The notes: generated by a model not told the origin, from the sequence alone. DNA of 64,000 bases from Lactarius indigo (GCA_025766275.1 JAFKAC010000033.1:589501-653500), one strand, 5' to 3'; shown: positions 34,176 through 45,990, counted from the first letter of the stretch. Translations and numbers: made by a program.

Positions 34176-35786
34176 TCAAGCGTTCAGAAAATCCTTCTTT
34201 TGTCCAAAGAGCTTGTCTACCATAAGCTCACGGACTTCAGGGGTTTGAGCAAAGAGGGCCGCAACTTGTGCTTCCGCTTGTTCTTCATTCGAAAGAGGGC
34301 GTGATGCCGTCATAGAGATCGTGGCTGTGGGTGGGGCTGTGTCGCTGGTGTTTGCAACCTTAGTGGTTATGGCCGGTTTTTGAGGGCAGAATCGTGAGAT
34401 GTGTCCCTGGCCCCGGCATTGGAAGCACCTTCCTTCTTTTTGAAGTTGCTTCTTTTCGTCATCTGTCATGGCAGCGCTGGCGCGAGTACGGCTGACATCC
34501 ATCACATTCGGGTCTCTTGCTTTAGTGAGGGCTGATAGCCACTGGTCATGGGATGCTCCTCCCTTTTTGTCGTTCCTCCCCTTGGTGAGTCTATCTTTGA
34601 GGAGGAGGTACTCTGCTTGTTGAAGGGTGACCACCGTCTTCCAGTTGTCCCAATCTACAGGATAATGGAACTTGATGGCGTTTATGACCAGCGCGTTTGG
34701 GAGTCCCTTTTGGAAAATTTCCAGGGTGGTGGCTTCATCCTTGTTGTACCCTGCTTTATTGGCCAGGTTGGAGAACTTGGCAATGTACGTGTCGATATCT
34801 TCCTTGTCCATTCGTAGACTTTGAATGGCATGTCGTGCTTTTTGTTGCTGGGTAGTGTCCGTGTAAGCCTGGACGAAGCGGGTTTCTATAGTGTTCCACA
34901 GGTTCTCCGCATTCATGGCTACTCCTCCTACTAGTTGATCGGCCAGCCATTGGATTTGTTCCTCTACCCAGTCGTCCACTAGTGGTCCTCTAATATAGGA
35001 GAGGAAAGTCATTGCTTGAGAGTATGGGAGGGTTAATTGTTGGACATTTGGGTTTATTCCTCAATAGAGCGCGAATGCGTTGAGAAAGGGTCGACTGGCT
35101 TCTCGATCTTCAGTGAACTCCGGTGGGGGATTTCCCCCGAGTCGCCCGTTTGGTGGTAGGGGTCCTCCAACGGCGATACCGCCCGCTCCCACTCCACCTC
35201 CAGGCGCACCGCCTCCATGATGGCCTCCTGTGCTTCCCGCAGGGCCTCCTCCGCTTGTCGACAGACCTCCTCCCAGAGGATGTCCTCCACCACTTGAAGG
35301 ATTCACTGTCGAGGACCCTGTAGGGTTGGAGCTTCCGGATGGTTGGGCAGTGGTGAGGGTGGTGGCGAGTTGGGTGATGGACATGTTGGCATACGAAGTG
35401 AAATCTACAGGTCTTTGAATCGTAGGTGTGAGTGCGGGGTTTTCTGAGTCGGGTTCTGATGTTGGTTCTTCGACGTCGGAATTGGCGTCAATTGCACTAA
35501 TTTGTCCTTTTCCTGGTCCTAGTCCTAGGTGAGCTGGGACTGGTTTGTAATAATACCAGGAATGTTTCAAGTCAGAGTAGGCAATGTAAGCCCAGATGTG
35601 CTGATCGTCAATGTATTCAATTGGTTCGTATGTGAGTTTGTTGGGGTCATAGACGTAGTATCCCTCGTCGTGCGGAGTGTTCCTCCAGAGAGCGGTTCCT
35701 TTGATGGAGGGTCAGAGGTCATCTTGTGGGTGTCGTTCAAGGTACTCCTTGACAAACTGGGTTCTGCTTCGACTGGTGAGAGCCAC
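34176..35786 (-). pseudogene. Element D gag with CCHC zinc knuckle
   Basis: Gag of about 537 codons in one frame from GTG 35786, just inside the 5' LTR, to TGA 34178-34176. The N-terminal part reads EYLERHPQDDL and GYYVYDPNKL. A Gly-rich linker (about 35330-35120) precedes the gag core (AENLWNTIETRFVQAY, TYIAKFSNLANKAGY) and the knuckle CFQCRGQGHISRFC. TGA stops at 35714-35712 and 35063-35061. The C-terminus overlaps the pol frame at the slippery site. As in element B the expected start is GTGGC, not ATG. Confidence 0.85.
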
Positions 35787-35794
35787 GGTGGTAG

Positions 35795-35805
35795 AGACTA
35801 GACTT
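35795..35805 (-). other. Self-complementary primer-binding site of element D
   Basis: Two bases after the 5' LTR the minus strand reads AAGTCTAGTCT, complement of AGACTAGACTT at 36051-36041 in the LTR. That site lies 33 nt after the TATTTAAG box (36084-36077). Confidence 0.75.
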
Positions 35806-35807
35806 AA

Positions 35808-36388
35808 TGTAACGCCACTACAGGGGCGTTAGATACGACCTGTATCAAGTCAGTCAATTGAATGGTAGTACAAGCTCAAATGCTTGACTTCAGAGAGAAT
35901 GGTGCACAAGGATCACAAGGACACAAGTCACTTGGATCATAGAGGAGGGCTAAGATGCGAAGGTCTAGCGAAGTCGAGGGGTCGCGAGATGAAGGGAACA
36001 CAAGGGTGCTCTGTCTTAGACGAGTGTAGTATTACACAAGAAGTCTAGTCTACCATACAAGCTAGGTAGTACTAGTCTTAAATACGTGTCAGACTGTATG
36101 GCCAAGGCAAACAGATGGCGCCATCGCCGGTCCTGGAAAAAAAGGGTAGACATAAGAAGAACAAAGGGAACACATAATGGGAACAAAGGCAAATCACGCG
36201 GGGTTGCGCGTGAGTGGAAGTATCACAGAAACTAGCACATGTCAAGCTTTATCACAAGGGAACGTCGATAAGCAAAGTGCGCAATAGGAACTGGGTAATT
36301 GTAAAGTCCACGTAATCGTACAGGGCTCATACAGTATCAGGAAAGGAATAGTGATATGTGAAAGAACAAGTCCGAGAAAATCGTAACA
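35808..36388 (-). repeat. 5' LTR of element D
   Basis: 581 bp. It carries the predicted promoter and RNA start (36084 to 36051). Confidence 0.93.
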
Positions 36389-36934
36389 GGATGGACCCTT
36401 CCGCAAAACCTGCCACAAACAAACCTGTGGGCAATGGACACGTCCACAGATTGTGCACAAGTAAGACTCGCGGGATCTGAAGAGATTGATTATGGAAAGC
36501 CGCCTTACACGTGGCAACAGCCACTGTTCCCACCTAGAGGGGGGCCTGGGGCTCAAGGAAGAGGGCAAGGAGGGTCTAGGAGGGACCTAAGGAACGTCCT
36601 CTGCTATGATTGTCACGTGCCAGGGCACCTCTCACAAAATTGTCCACACCCATGAACACAGGGGACATGGCACCCCAGTGCCCCATCAAGCAGCCGAATG
36701 ACTGAAACCACAGGGTATACGCAGGGGCCGCAGACGACATACAAGCCATCGCTGCCAGGGTATGCGTCACCGGCACCAAGCGCGATGCCCATGCCACAGA
36801 TAAATGCAGCCACCACAAAAACGGTGGGAGAACAAGCAAAGGAGTGGCTCACGCAAGTAGCCAACAGTACAGACGAGGTGAAAGACCTCATTCTTCAAGA
36901 CTTGTGGGGAAAAGAGGGTTTTCAGGACACCTGA
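36389..36934 (+). pseudogene. Element E gag, 3' end
   Basis: From GWTLPQNLP, matching element B, through DYGKPPYTWQQ and knuckle CYDCHVPGHLSQNC to TGA 36932-36934. One further stop follows the knuckle (36652-36654). The last codons contain the heptamer GGGTTTT (36916-36922), a canonical -1 slippery sequence at the point where pol must begin. Confidence 0.8.
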
Positions 36935-39900
36935 ACCCGTCAGTCTGGGTGAGGGCTTTAAAATGTAATTCTGTAATTGTGACAACGTGCCATCAATCTC
37001 TGTGAATTCCAGTAACGATTCACACGAATTACAAAACGACTGAAGTAAATGCCCTAATCGATTCTGGGGCAACCAACAACTTTATACGACCAAGCACGGC
37101 GAAGCGGGCAGGAATCCCAATGCAGGTACTTGAGGTACCACGCAAAATCTGGAACATTGACAACACGGAGAACAAAGCTGGGTTAATCACTCATTATGTT
37201 AACCTAGAAGTGAAAACACATCAGCAGGTGAAACAAATGAGCTTTTTGGTCACAGACCTTGGAAGCAAAGACATGGTACTAGGCTACCCATGGCTCAGTG
37301 CATTTGAGCCAACAATCAACTGGGCACAAGCAACAATACACCCAAATATGCATCCGGTCATTGTTGCCACCAGTGAAGCATTACTAAACCATACCACAAT
37401 AAGGGCGTTGATCGCAACAGAAAAGGAAGAAATCTTCCAAGAATTGGAGGAAGAAACCTTTGCCCGTGCCACCACGTCCACAGAGTTGGCCATACTGGCA
37501 CAGCAACAACAACATGCAGCAACTCTTCCACGAGAGTATGAACAGTTCTGCAAACTCTTCGATGAGCAGGCCTCGCACCGCTTCCCCCTGGCTAGGCTGT
37601 GGGATCACGCGATAGACTTCAAGCCCTCAGTGCCAGCCACTATAGACTGCAAAATATATCCCATGACGCAAAAGGAAGAAGGGGAACTGAAAGAGTTCCT
37701 AGAAGAAAAGTTAAAGCAAGGGTACTTACGCCTGTCTATTTCTCCATACACATCCTCTTTCTTCTTCATCAAAAAGAAGGATGGAAAACTACGCCTGGTA
37801 CAGGATTACCGGGTCATCAACTCGCACACAATCCGCAACCAGTACCCACTCCCGCTAATTCAAGATCTCATTCTCGACCTCAGCAATGCCCATATTTATA
37901 CCAAACTGGATATCTGATGGGGCTATAACAACATATGCATTTGCGACGGTGACCAAGAAAAAGCGGCCTTCAAAACAAAATTTGGACTTTTTGAACCAAC
38001 CGTCATGTTCTTTGGCCTCATGAACTCTCCTGCCACATTCCAAGTGATGATGAACCATATCTATCACGACACCATTGCGAAGCATGAACGGTTGGGGACT
38101 ACGATACGTGTTTATATGGACGATATTGGTATCGCCACTCACTTCGACCATGATCTAGCTGCCCACATCGCTGCTGTCTGGGATGTTTTGCATGTTGCCG
38201 CAGAACATGACCTCTACTTCAAGCTCAAAAAATGCCTATTCCACCAACCACGAATGGATTACCTGGGGGTAATCCTTGAAAGGGGGGTAACACGCATGGA
38301 CCCCATAAAAGTTCAAGGCATTAAAGACTGGCCAACACCGACAAAGGTCAGGGACGTACGGTCCTTTCTGGGTTTTTGCAACTTTTACCGGCTTTTCATT
38401 CGCGGTTTTGCCACGCATGCCAAACCTCTTAACAAATTGACAAGAAAAGACACGGAATGGAGATGGACAGAAGAAGAAGACAAGGCCTTCAATACATTAA
38501 AGCGCCTGGCAACGGAAGAACCGGTACTAGCCCACCCAGTGCTTCAAGACCTGTTCAAACTGGAGGTCGACGCCTCAGGATATGCAGTGGGAGCTGTACT
38601 ACTACAGTGAAAAGCTGACGGAAAGAAGCATCTGATAGGCTACTATTCCGCAACACTTTCCGAAGTGGAAAGGAACTACAACATCTATGACCTAGAATTG
38701 CTTGCAATAGTCAAAGCTCTACACAATTGGAGACCACTGCTGGTGGGAGCCCCCCACAAGATCAAAATCTTTTCCGATCACCTCAACCTACAGTACTGGA
38801 AGACACCGCAAAAGATTAGCAGGCGGGTGGCAAGGGAAGTACTGGAGCTATCAGAATACAACTTTGAGATTCACCACATCAAGGGAAGGAACAATGGTCA
38901 TGCCAACGCCCTATCAAGATGACCGGACTACGACCAAGGAACTGCTGACAATAAACAAGTGGTTGTGCTGCCCCCAGAAGTCTTCGTAAAAGTGACCAAC
39001 ACGGCCAGGACCCTCACCATTAACCCAAACCTCCAGCAACCTCAGCATCAGCAAGACGAAAAGACAATCAAGCAATGGGTAGATCCCTACAAACTAAAGA
39101 AGATCGATGGAGAGTAGTATGAGAGTGGTATAAGGACAGCAGGTTTGTGATCACAGGACCCATCTCCACACAATGAGTGCTAATACACGACCATCACGAC
39201 CTGCCCATCCACGGACATCCGGGAATCACAAGGACACAACGAATCATGGAGCGACACTACTGGTGGCCCCGCCTACAAAAAGACGTGTACGAATACGTAC
39301 AAGGGTGCACCGAATGTCAGCGGAACAAAGTCAATACACGCCCCATTCGAGCGGCATTACATCCCATCACGCCCATCCTGGACACCACCCTGTTTCAAAC
39401 AGTGGCAGTAGACTTCATCACCAAGCTACCAGTATCGGAAAAATACGATAGCATCCTCACGATCACTGACCATGACTGCAGCAAGGCCTCCATCTTTGTA
39501 CCATGTAAGGAGGAAATCACGGCCAAGGAGACAGCAATCCTGTACGTGAACCATGTCTTCAAACGCTTTGGATTACCGCGGAAAGTTATTAGTGACTGAG
39601 ACCCACAATTCACGTCAAAGTTCATGCGAGAAGTATGTTGGATTTTGGGTGTCCAACAGAATGTGTCGACAGCCTATCACCCACACACCGATGGACAATT
39701 GGAGAGGACAAATCAGTGGCTGGAACAGTATCTACGCTTCTGGGTAAACAAGCAACAGGACAACTGGACCTCTTATCTACCCATAGCAGAATTTGCGCAC
39801 AACAATTGGCCTCATGAACACACCAAACAGTCGCCCTTCCAACTTCTGATGGGGTACAACCCACATGCTGATTGGACCGATAAGCCATCCCCAATACCAC

Positions 39901-41658
39901 AGGTAACCACAAGGCTGACACAGCTCAAAGAAGCTAGGGAAGAAGTGCAACGCCTCATGAAAAAGGCACAGGAAGCATGGGTATGCAACAAAGATACGCC
40001 CAAGTTCAAAACCGGCGACCTTGTGTGGCTAGAAGGACGGCACCTTTGAACCAATCAACCTACGGCGAAATTAGCGGCGTGACGCCACGGACCTTTTCGG
40101 GTGACACAGGTGATGTCTCCTTGTAATTATCAATTGGAACTTCCCACACAGTGGAGAATCCACCCAGTGTTTCACATCAATCTTCTCACGCCGTACAAGC
40201 AAACCCCCCTGCATGGGGAAAGCTTCACACGACCACCGCCCGAACTGATTGATGGAGAAGAAGAATATGAAGTTGAAGCAATTCTAGACACACGGCACTT
40301 CAGCAGGGGAAGACGGCTACAATACCTCATCAAGTGGAAAGGGTACCCAGACTTGGAGAATCAGTGGGTCAACAAGGATGACATATTCGCACCAGAAGCG
40401 CTGTGACTATCAGGAATCTCAAGCGCGGAGGATAAAAAATAAAAGGAGGGACGAAACAGTAGAAGAAAGTCATCCCCTCTTCCTTCGCTCCACTCATACT
40501 CATACTCACATGCCCACTTCTCCCCTGCGACATGTTACACAAGCGGCACTCCTTGACTCCCTCGCACAGGACGCCTGTGCCCTACTGGAAGAGGACAACG
40601 TCACTGAAGTTCCCAACACCCAGCTCACGCCCTACACACCCCTTAGACAGTCAGAGGGCCCTATCACTGCACAAGAATGGGCGCATGTCATCGCCCAATT
40701 CCCAGATCCTACTCAATACCCCGACAACAAGCAAGCAGTCGTCCACATCTTCCAAAATGATGCTGGTGAGCGTGAACCCATCGCCGCCATCCCCCCAAGT
40801 GACAACCTCATCGGTGTTCGTGGAATTTTCCCATGCAACGACGAGCGTTCAAACGCTGATGGAGTATGAGTTGGAGGGTTGGAGGAAGGTAGCGGCAGCA
40901 TGGCAGAAGGAACAACTCGACTCAGCAGCGGCCCAACTGAGGGAGATGCGAGAGCAACAGGAGCGATGGCAGCTGCTGAGGCTGGCCATGGTGACGACGA
41001 TTACTACCCGGTGAGACACACCTTCCTTCGAACGAAGCGCGACCCTACTAATCCCCTCATCACACCCTGGCTCATCTACACCGATGGGTCCCCCATGTAT
41101 CGAGGACGTGTGCGCGTACCCAGCGCCGCAGACCACCATCCGTTCACCACCACCGATGACCCAGTGCACGTCATTGCGCCTGAAGGGTTCAGGGCAAATC
41201 GACGACCCCATCATATTATGTACCCCATCACCAGGCCCAACAGCGTCGAGAGGGATGCATCACATGTCCAGATAATCGGAGGGGTGGATCCATTGATCCT
41301 AGGGGTTATACCAGGTTCACCACACGTTTATGGCAAACCCCTCTACGCAGAACCACATGTGTCGGCTGCACTCTGACCCACCTATCCACACGAAGATCTG
41401 GTGATCTTTGCGGCCAATAAGGTCACTGACCACGCCCTCAACCGCATCAATGACGAAACCCTCACAGCCAAGGTGATGCGCTACCACATGGCGAGCTACA
41501 AACTCGATCGGCTACATGCCAGGGTGAGTCAGCTTCACACTATGATCGTAAGCACACAAGACGACAAGCGCAACTGTATCTACCAATTGGAGCGTGCCAC
41601 TGTGTTGGAATGCATTGCTGATGAACAGAGGGACTGGCCAGCTTGTGACTTTCGGTGA
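36919..41658 (+). pseudogene. Element E pol with post-integrase domain, degenerate
   Basis: Protease (ALIDSGATNNFI, about 37050-37085), RT (VYMDDIGIA, about 38110), RNase H (EVDASGYAVGAVL), integrase (CTECQRNK, VDFITKLP, GQLERTNQW) and chromodomain (LIKWKGYPDLENQW), followed by the C-terminal extension (SPHVYGKPLYAEP, ETLTAKVMRYHMA). TGA stops at 37915-37917, 38608-38610, 38920-38922, 39597-39599, 40046-40048, 40080-40082 and others, plus a TAG near 39115. The frame changes between 38922 and 39177 and again after 40406. Clearly dead and older than B. Confidence 0.88.
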
Positions 41659-41688
41659 GTCGGGAGTCTCACGCTGAAAAGGGGGTGA

Positions 41689-42183
41689 TGTTACGTCTTG
41701 ACTCGTGGACCCTTACTGTACCGGTTGCGATTATGGCTGTAAGGTATGTTAGTTGCAGACTTAGGAGTTTACGATGTAGTACGATAGGCGATTGGGCACA
41801 ATTGCTGACTGAGGACTAATACTAGTAGTAGTAGTATTAGGATTGAGCTACTTATGCAATATGTTGGACACTAGTTTACAGTGACTCATGGCAGCACTTG
41901 AAAGCCTGCCTGACTTGTATTTAAGATAGTCGTGGAAGACCAAGATACACCATCTTGGTCTTCTTGAATCGTCACTTCCTGTCTCATATCTTCTCTTTCC
42001 TTCTCGATCTCTCTATCGCACTCAAAGTAGCTTTTCAACTCTCGATTCAGTATACGACTTGTCGGTGTGCCTTCACGCATTCACTAAGACAAGAACACAG
42101 ACCTCTGAGTCATCGTGCCAGTTTGCTAAGTCTGTTACTGCCTCTACGAGCTCAAGTTGAGCTGATGTCATGACGACGTTACA
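41689..42183 (+). repeat. 3' LTR of element E
   Basis: 495 bp, TGTTACG...GTTACA, preceded by the polypurine tract GAAAAGGGGGTGA. It contains TATTTAA and, 34 nt downstream, ATCTTGGTCTT within the family 2 hairpin (about 41936-41962). Confidence 0.92.
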
Positions 42184-43115
42184 TATTTCATAGCAATAAG
42201 ACAACAGACATCTTCGCTTGATACTTGTGTGATCCAGAATCTCCAGAACCCATGCCCCTGCTAGGGTGTAACAATGTTCTCATCTTGTCTTGAATCTAGC
42301 AACTAGTTTGTCCCCTCTCGCAGATAGCCTGCTCCCAGTCCTCCCTTCTGATCACTATCTAAGTTCACTAGCTACAGGGGTTCTCTCAGCTCGAACCCTC
42401 AAACCTTAGCTGGGCTTCTCCCATCCGGCTTCTCAAAGTCTTCTCTAGGTTCTGTTTAGAACCTTCACTCAGCCTCAGACAGTCCTCCTAGTCCCCTTGC
42501 CGATCCCCAAGTCACTGGAACCCCCCAGTTTCCCTACTGATCCCCAAGTCACCTGGACCCTTGCCAGGGTTGTGACAGTGTGGTTGGGGTGACAGTTGTA
42601 GGGTATTGGTGGTTTGTTTGTTGGGTCAGAGTTGGGGTCGGGCTTCTGGGGGGGTTGTGGGTGTCTGCTGGCATTGTTGGCTTGTGCAGACTGGGGTTGT
42701 GTTCTTGGGTGGTGGTGGGGGAGTTGTTCTAGTCACAGGCTGTTGAGAGTGTATGTAGATGTTGGTTGGTTGGGCTCTGGTCAGTGGATTAGTCAGTTGG
42801 TCGCTTGATGCTGTTAGGGGGGGCAGGTTGGTAGCATTCTCCCTCAGGTCTCTCTGTCTTTTGTTGGCTCTCTGGGCCACATAGTGGTTGTGAGGGTATT
42901 TATTGTTACAGGGGGCCAGTGGTATTCAAGGACTGGGATAGGGCTCATCTGCCATTGCAGCTCACTCTTGGTCCTAGTCCGTCCTTGCCCCGGCTTTGCC
43001 GTGGGAATTCCGTCCCCTGGTGGTGGTTACAGTTCAAGGAGCCCCCACGGCGCTGAAGCTTGTCTGATTATAATCTATGTAAGCTCTTTTGATTTTGGTA
43101 AGCACATAAAAAAAT
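42184..43115. other. Gene-free stretch with strong strand asymmetry
   Basis: No gene recognised. A 20-bp near repeat (GATCCCCAAGTCAC) occurs at about 42503 and 42540. From about 42565 to 42860 the plus strand is very rich in G and T; on the minus strand this gives an 84-residue open frame (42880-42626) rich in Thr, Pro, Gln and Asn. It may be the eroded end of a retroelement, but there is no motif to prove it. Confidence 0.4.
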
Positions 43116-43129
43116 TTATCTTTATTTTC

Positions 43130-43500
43130 TGATGCCACGGCATTCTTGTTGATTGAACTTTTCCAACCCGCTTCATCTTTCAATCTTACGGAACAATGGA
43201 TAGAGCATCCTATTGGCTTTGACGAGCGATATGGTGGCGCCGGGAAGGCCTTCCGAAATGAAGCCGCGAGGATCCGGAACAGATGAGTCGTCAGAGAGCC
43301 ACATGTCTGCCGAGTTGTTGGTCCTCTGCAATGCTTAATATTGTGATGGTCACAGTTAGAGCAGGACAAGATTCGGTCTTAGTCGAACCTCGGAGGCTAT
43401 CAGCAAGTCCCGCCAACCCGATTAGCCCGTTGACATCACACCAGCAATTAGTTAAAGGCCAACCCAAGTCTTTCGGGGCTCTAGCTTTCTAAACCAGCAG
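43130..43500 (+). other. Possible gene remnant upstream of F-box gene 1
   Basis: One plus-strand frame reads EQWIEHPIGFDERYGG and FRNEAARIRN before a stop near 43288, which looks protein-like, but no start, family motif or partner exon could be found. The rest is ordinary intergenic sequence leading to the F-box gene. Confidence 0.25.
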
Positions 43501-43536
43501 AATCCACCTTTACATCCTTCTCGCTAGGCGGATACA

Positions 43537-45432
43537 ATGCGACGGCGGACCTTGACGTCTCTCCCAGAGGAACTGCTGGTTAAGATCATGGAAGTTGGCG
43601 ATGGGCAATCGGTACTAGCTTGCTCAAACGTGTGTTTCCTTCCCTGCTCCCTGAACAGCACCAGAAACTAACTATTGCCAAATAGACTTGTCAAACACTA
43701 CGGAATGTCATCTCTAATACCTCAAATCTCGAATATCAGCTGGTTCTTGTTTCTACAGGAATGCGAGACTCAATGGGAAAGGATGGCCCTCTTTTACAGA
43801 TAGACCGATTGCGTCTGTTGGGAAAATACATGTTTTCATGGCGCAATCTTCGGTGGTCGGAAAGTGCCGCGATACCCTTGCTCATAGGGTGGCAGGGGCC
43901 TATTGCAGTGTCGGGCAATGTCCTGGTATTTCGTAGACCACATCAAGGTATAGATACCTCAAGGGAGCTCCTGTGCCTCCGTACTCCGTCCAAACTACGT
44001 GGGGTCGATGCGGGTTATTGGAGACTAACATTGCCTGCAGAAGCTAGGGACATGTGTGTCGATGCTCTCCAAGATTTGCTCATATATCAATGCCCGTACG
44101 TTGACTTCTACTAGCATATCCCCTTTCAAAATCGTTTTTTCTTTCCTAGCGACAGCAGTCTTCATGTGAGGAAACTTTCGACGGGAGGACCACATCCGGC
44201 GGTAAACCACGAGGGCACGGTCTTTCCTCCCGATGGTTGGAGGTCCCACCCAGACTCTCCCCGCGTCTGCGGTACCCATGTCGCCGTCACCTCAGATCAA
44301 GGGTTGTACATCTCTGCATGGGACTGGAAGTCCGGCGCTCACGTGTCCGAGTTTGTGAGTCGGTGTTTCGGTCTCCCTTGGTAATGGGATCGTCTGATCA
44401 TCGATTCGCCCTTCCCAGCTGGCTACTGCGCAGCAGCCGTCTTTCGAGTTTCTGGACGAAAATCATATTGTGTTTCCAGGTTCCGACGATCGTCAACTCT
44501 GCGTCTACAATATCCAGGACTTCCCTTCCTTTCGCACAAAGCCCTCCACAAGCGAGCAGGTGCGTTGCTGCCAGGTCACCATCCCACCCTGCGGCCGCCA
44601 AGGGCTCCCGAAGCGCATCCACTTCAAGTGTAACACCCTCAGCACGGGTGAGTCTGCTGGCAGCCCGTTCTGTATGGACCCCGCGCAGCGGCTCCTCGTC
44701 GTGCAGGTCACGACACCAGCGACTCAAGGAGGAGAGCGCGGGGAGGAAACGGTTGAGTTGTACCTCTCCGTGAGTGCACTACTCAGCTGTGTCAAGGCAA
44801 TACGTGTGCCCGTAGTCGGGCAGGTCACACATCCGAACGCGTCGGACGTGGCGCGAGTCCTGCGCGCAACAGCCCCACATTTCGTCCTCCCGTCCGTTGT
44901 GCACCCCTCCTGCTTCAACGTGTGCGGCATGCGCGCGACCTTCTCGCGACCCACGTGGCACAAGGGCCAGCTCGTCCTTCGTGTAGCTGACTTCCAAGCG
45001 GGACGCATCGCGCGTAGCCATGATCTTCTCCCTGAGGCACCGCGGAGAGTGACTAAAGTCTATCCTTCCGAAGATGCGACGGAACCTGATGGAGGCCGTC
45101 CCAGCGGTCGGATCAGACAGGCACCTCGCGGAAGCGGTGTTGCGTGCGGGGCCGCCGCGGATGAAGGGAGCGCAAGCCATACAGTAGCGGTGAAAAATGC
45201 CCGGCCGGCGCAGCGATACTTCGAAAGGTCCGTTCCTCTACCTTGGTCGATGGGGGTGGACAGCGGCCAGTCCGTTTCGTCTGTTCTATGCGAAGACGCT
45301 ATACTATTGTTCCAGGTACGTGATATGCACGTCAGATCCGGCAAGCTCTGAATTAGGTCGCTGACGCCTCTATGTGACCAGCTAATCCCTAAACGAAATA
45401 TCATAGCAGACGCGTACTGTTATGTGTTCTAA
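43537..45432 (+). CDS. F-box protein, copy 1
   Basis: Five exons: 43537-43629, 43686-44095, 44150-44354, 44419-45315 and 45382-45432, giving 551 residues; introns are 54-66 nt with GT..AG ends and phases that join cleanly. The N-terminus is an F-box (LTSLPEELLVKIME, then ACSNTCQTLRNVI across intron 1), which normally binds Skp1 in an SCF ubiquitin ligase. The rest has repeated short beta-like blocks (VSGNVLVFRRP, YISAWDWKSG, FEFLDENHIVFPGSDD), as in other large fungal F-box families, and presumably chooses the substrate. Copy 2 at 56445 has the same five-exon plan, even an exon 3 of the same 205 nt. The last exon was placed by matching copy 2 (LIPKRN against LVPGRN). Confidence 0.85.
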
Positions 45433-45746
45433 GAGTCTCGATCACGCGCGGCGCAACGGAAGTTTATCTTTGTGTAATTTTACTTGTGCAGGTATCTTGT
45501 TACGCAATCTGTGTTATACGAGAGCGGGAAATCAATGATTATGTTCGTCCATCCGGTGCCGTGATAATAGTCGCCGACCCTGCTATACAGTAGATACAAT
45601 GTTGAGCATCGGGCGTTGTAGTACCCTAATTCCGATACGGGAGTCGAACCCTAATTTAGTACTTGGACTCGAAGTGGTCTGGGTCGCCTAGCCCACCCTT
45701 CATCGAGCTTCATCATTCCGGTTCGGACATCAGCGTTTCTCCAGCC
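45433..45746. other. Downstream region of F-box gene 1
   Basis: No gene seen. Presumed 3' UTR and spacer up to the AT-rich end. Confidence 0.4.
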
Positions 45747-45990
45747 ATTGTCGCAAAATCCCGGAGCACCTTATAATCGAACCGGCTTATAATTAAGATT
45801 GTAAGGTAATTTCAAGGCATTATTAAGGTCTTAAAAGCACATTAGAAGCACGTTGCTTGTAATTATAAATATCATAAGACTTACCAACAATTACAAGCTA
45901 TCATAAGACTATCATAAGGGAGACAACGTATTATAATAAAGTCGCACGATTGAGAAGGTACATTATAATCAAATTATAATTGCCAGAGGG
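45747..45990. repeat. AT-rich left end, candidate terminal inverted repeat
   Basis: Begins with ATTGTCGCAAAAT (45747-45759), whose reverse complement stands at 55856-55868. It continues with many TTATAAT and TCATAAG motifs, as does the other end. The match beyond the 13-mer is imperfect and no target duplication is visible, so the boundary is tentative. Confidence 0.4.

Larger units (their letters stand above)
30199..34190 (-). pseudogene. Element D pol: protease, RT, RNase H, integrase, chromodomain
   Basis: One frame, entered by a -1 shift at the GGATTTTC site (34187-34194) and ending in TAA at 30199. Protease LIDSGATDNFIS (about 34065-34030), RT with VYMDDILIM, RNase H (EVDASSYALGAVL), integrase with CATCQSNK, MDFIVKLP, SDQDPRF and GQLERTNQW, and chromodomain (LVKWKGFPPSDNTWEP). 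TGA stops at 34071-34069, 33630-33628, 32772-32770 and 31416-31414 replace Arg codons still present in element A. The RNase H is split by a solo LTR of another family (32097-32538). In the second integrase motif SDQDPRF, A has SDRDPRF. Confidence 0.93.
28078..36388 (-). mobile_element. Element D (family 1), structurally complete but without target duplication
   Basis: LTRs of 581 bp at 28078-28658 and 35808-36388 enclose gag, pol and the third ORF. The flanks are GTACT on the left and GGATG on the right: no 5-bp duplication. The left flank is element C on the minus strand and the right flank is element E on the plus strand. The two LTRs differ at roughly 25-30 sites, many more than those of B or F. 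A recombinant between two family 1 copies explains all three facts. Confidence 0.93.
36389..42183 (+). mobile_element. Element E (family 2), 5' end lost at the junction with element D
   Basis: Plus-strand element that starts abruptly inside gag at 36389 and runs to its 3' LTR at 41689-42183. It has lost its 5' LTR, primer-binding site and most of gag, and it carries more stops and frameshifts than element B. Confidence 0.9.

Noticed and set aside
17146..35786. TGA used as an ordinary Arg or Trp codon (alternative genetic code)
   Set aside because: The F-box, MDP1-type, CCCH and Plavaka genes use TGA only as a stop or have no internal TGA, and sister elements have Arg codons there. CpG decay explains it better.
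45747..45990. AT-rich block as a centromere or replication origin
   Set aside because: A similar block in inverted orientation closes the region at 55495-55868, which fits transposon ends better.
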